A stretch of 5,388 nucleotides of DNA from an uncultured Erysipelotrichaceae bacterium (GTDB taxonomy: Bacteria; Bacillota_I; Bacilli_A; Erysipelotrichales; Erysipelotrichaceae), in NCBI GenBank assembly GCA_944325295.1, contig CALUZL010000123.1, positions 1 through 5,388 of the forward strand, written 5' to 3'. Both the position numbers and the translations under genes were made by a program. Under the pieces are notes generated by a model that searched no databases, was not told the origin of the DNA, and saw only the letters and a list, made by a program, of their open reading frames with translations. Shown here piece by piece: positions 4,815 to 5,388 of the stretch; the first letter of the stretch is position 1; every line of letters starts with the position of its first letter.

Positions 4815-5388
4815 ATGAAAAATGATAGAATGTCGCTCATTTATGAACATTTGCAAGAAAATTCACAAGTATTAGTAAAAGATCTTGCCGATGAATTCAA
4901 CATATCAGAAGCCACCATAAGAAGAGACTTACAAGAGATGGAGGATATGAAGCTCTGTAAACGTTTTTATGGTGGCGCTTTTTTAAATATCGATAACACG
5001 GTCGAGCCGAGCATGGATGCCAGACATCTTGTCAATATGGAAAAGAAAGTCAAGATCGCCAAATATGCCGCGTCCCTCATAAAAAATAACGACATCGTCT
5101 ATCTTGATGCCGGTACGACGACCGAAAAGATCGTCGATTTCATCTTTGCCAAAAATATCATCGTCTATACACAAGCTCTTTCGATCATGCAAAAACTATA
5201 TGAAAGGCAGATAAAGTGTTATACCTTTGGTGGATATATCCGTTTTTCGACCAATATCATCGTCGATAACGACACGATAAGCCGAATGGCCAATACTCGT
5301 TTTAACATCAGTTTTTTGGGAACAAACGGTATCAACACCCTCTTTGGTTTCTCAACGACAAATGAAACGGAAGCCCGTTTAAAAAAGG
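4815..5388 (+). CDS. DeoR-family transcriptional regulator, C-terminus cut by the window edge
   Basis: The first 191 codons are present; full-length members are usually about 250 residues. The N-terminal helix-turn-helix is typical: a KDLADEFNISEATIRRDLQEME stretch at 22-43, with recognition helix SEATIRRDL and then KRFYGGA in the wing. The C-terminal sensor domain of the DeoRC type shows YLDAGTTTEKI (96-106), LGTNGI and FSTTNETEARLKK, the phosphosugar-binding signatures. The ribosome binding site is weak (GAAAGTG about 9-15 nt upstream of the ATG), which fits low-level production of a regulator. Starting at the second ATG (4830) would trim five residues from the N-terminus without a better site. 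Its divergent position beside a FruK-type kinase and PTS operon suggests a FruR-like repressor relieved by a sugar phosphate such as fructose-1-phosphate. That ligand is inference from known family members. Confidence 0.93.
   Translation, partial: MKNDRMSLIYEHLQENSQVLVKDLADEFNISEATIRRDLQEMEDMKLCKRFYGGAFLNIDNTVEPSMDARHLVNMEKKVKIAKYAASLIKNNDIVYLDAGTTTEKIVDFIFAKNIIVYTQALSIMQKLYERQIKCYTFGGYIRFSTNIIVDNDTISRMANTRFNISFLGTNGINTLFGFSTTNETEARLKK
4844..4852 (+). repeat. 9-bp direct repeat TGAACATTT, copy 2, inside the regulator gene
   Basis: This copy is identical to 4730-4738 and lies in codons 10-13 of the DeoR-type gene. With AGAATGTC at 4827-4834 it forms a widely spaced inverted pair of RACAT half-sites, so an operator may extend into the coding sequence. 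Confidence 0.4.

Noticed and set aside
4983..5192. Minus-strand frame of 69 codons
   Set aside because: Antisense to the DeoR-type gene, which carries unmistakable helix-turn-helix and sensor motifs.

Overview
The window is part of a carbohydrate-uptake locus from a low-to-mid GC member of the Bacillota. The grounds are an AT-rich intergenic region, strong AAGGAGG-type ribosome binding sites, tightly packed genes, and a mannose-family phosphotransferase system (PTS) combined with a FruK-type kinase and a DeoR-type regulator. The protein style would fit a gut lineage such as Erysipelotrichales or Coprobacillaceae, but the sequence alone does not prove this. No mobile element, RNA gene or CRISPR array is seen, and all genes are intact except the two cut by the window edges.

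Layout: six genes run on the minus strand from about 4608 leftward. They are a FruK/LacC-type sugar-phosphate kinase (3694-4608), an esterase-D-family alpha/beta hydrolase (2817-3677), PTS IIB (2269-2781), PTS IIC (1447-2250), PTS IID (611-1450) and an aldo/keto reductase whose C-terminus lies beyond base 1. Gaps are 16, 35 and 18 nt, then a 4-nt ATGA overlap, then 6 nt, so one transcript is likely. On the plus strand a DeoR-family regulator starts at 4815 and runs off the right edge. The roughly 200-bp divergent intergenic region is AT-rich. It holds several palindromes, including a perfect 16-mer, and repeated RACAT half-sites that continue into the start of the regulator gene.

Working model (inference): the IIB/IIC/IID permease imports and phosphorylates a hexose. 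The kinase adds a second phosphate, as FruK does to fructose-1-phosphate. The cytoplasmic esterase removes an acyl group from the substrate or a relative of it, and the reductase handles a carbonyl or sugar-alcohol side product. The DeoR-type protein would sense a phosphorylated intermediate and control the divergent promoters. No IIA domain and no aldolase is visible; both must lie outside the window or act from elsewhere. The parts are familiar families. What is unusual is the esterase between the kinase and the PTS genes, the non-standard motifs in the kinase, and the dense operator-like region.
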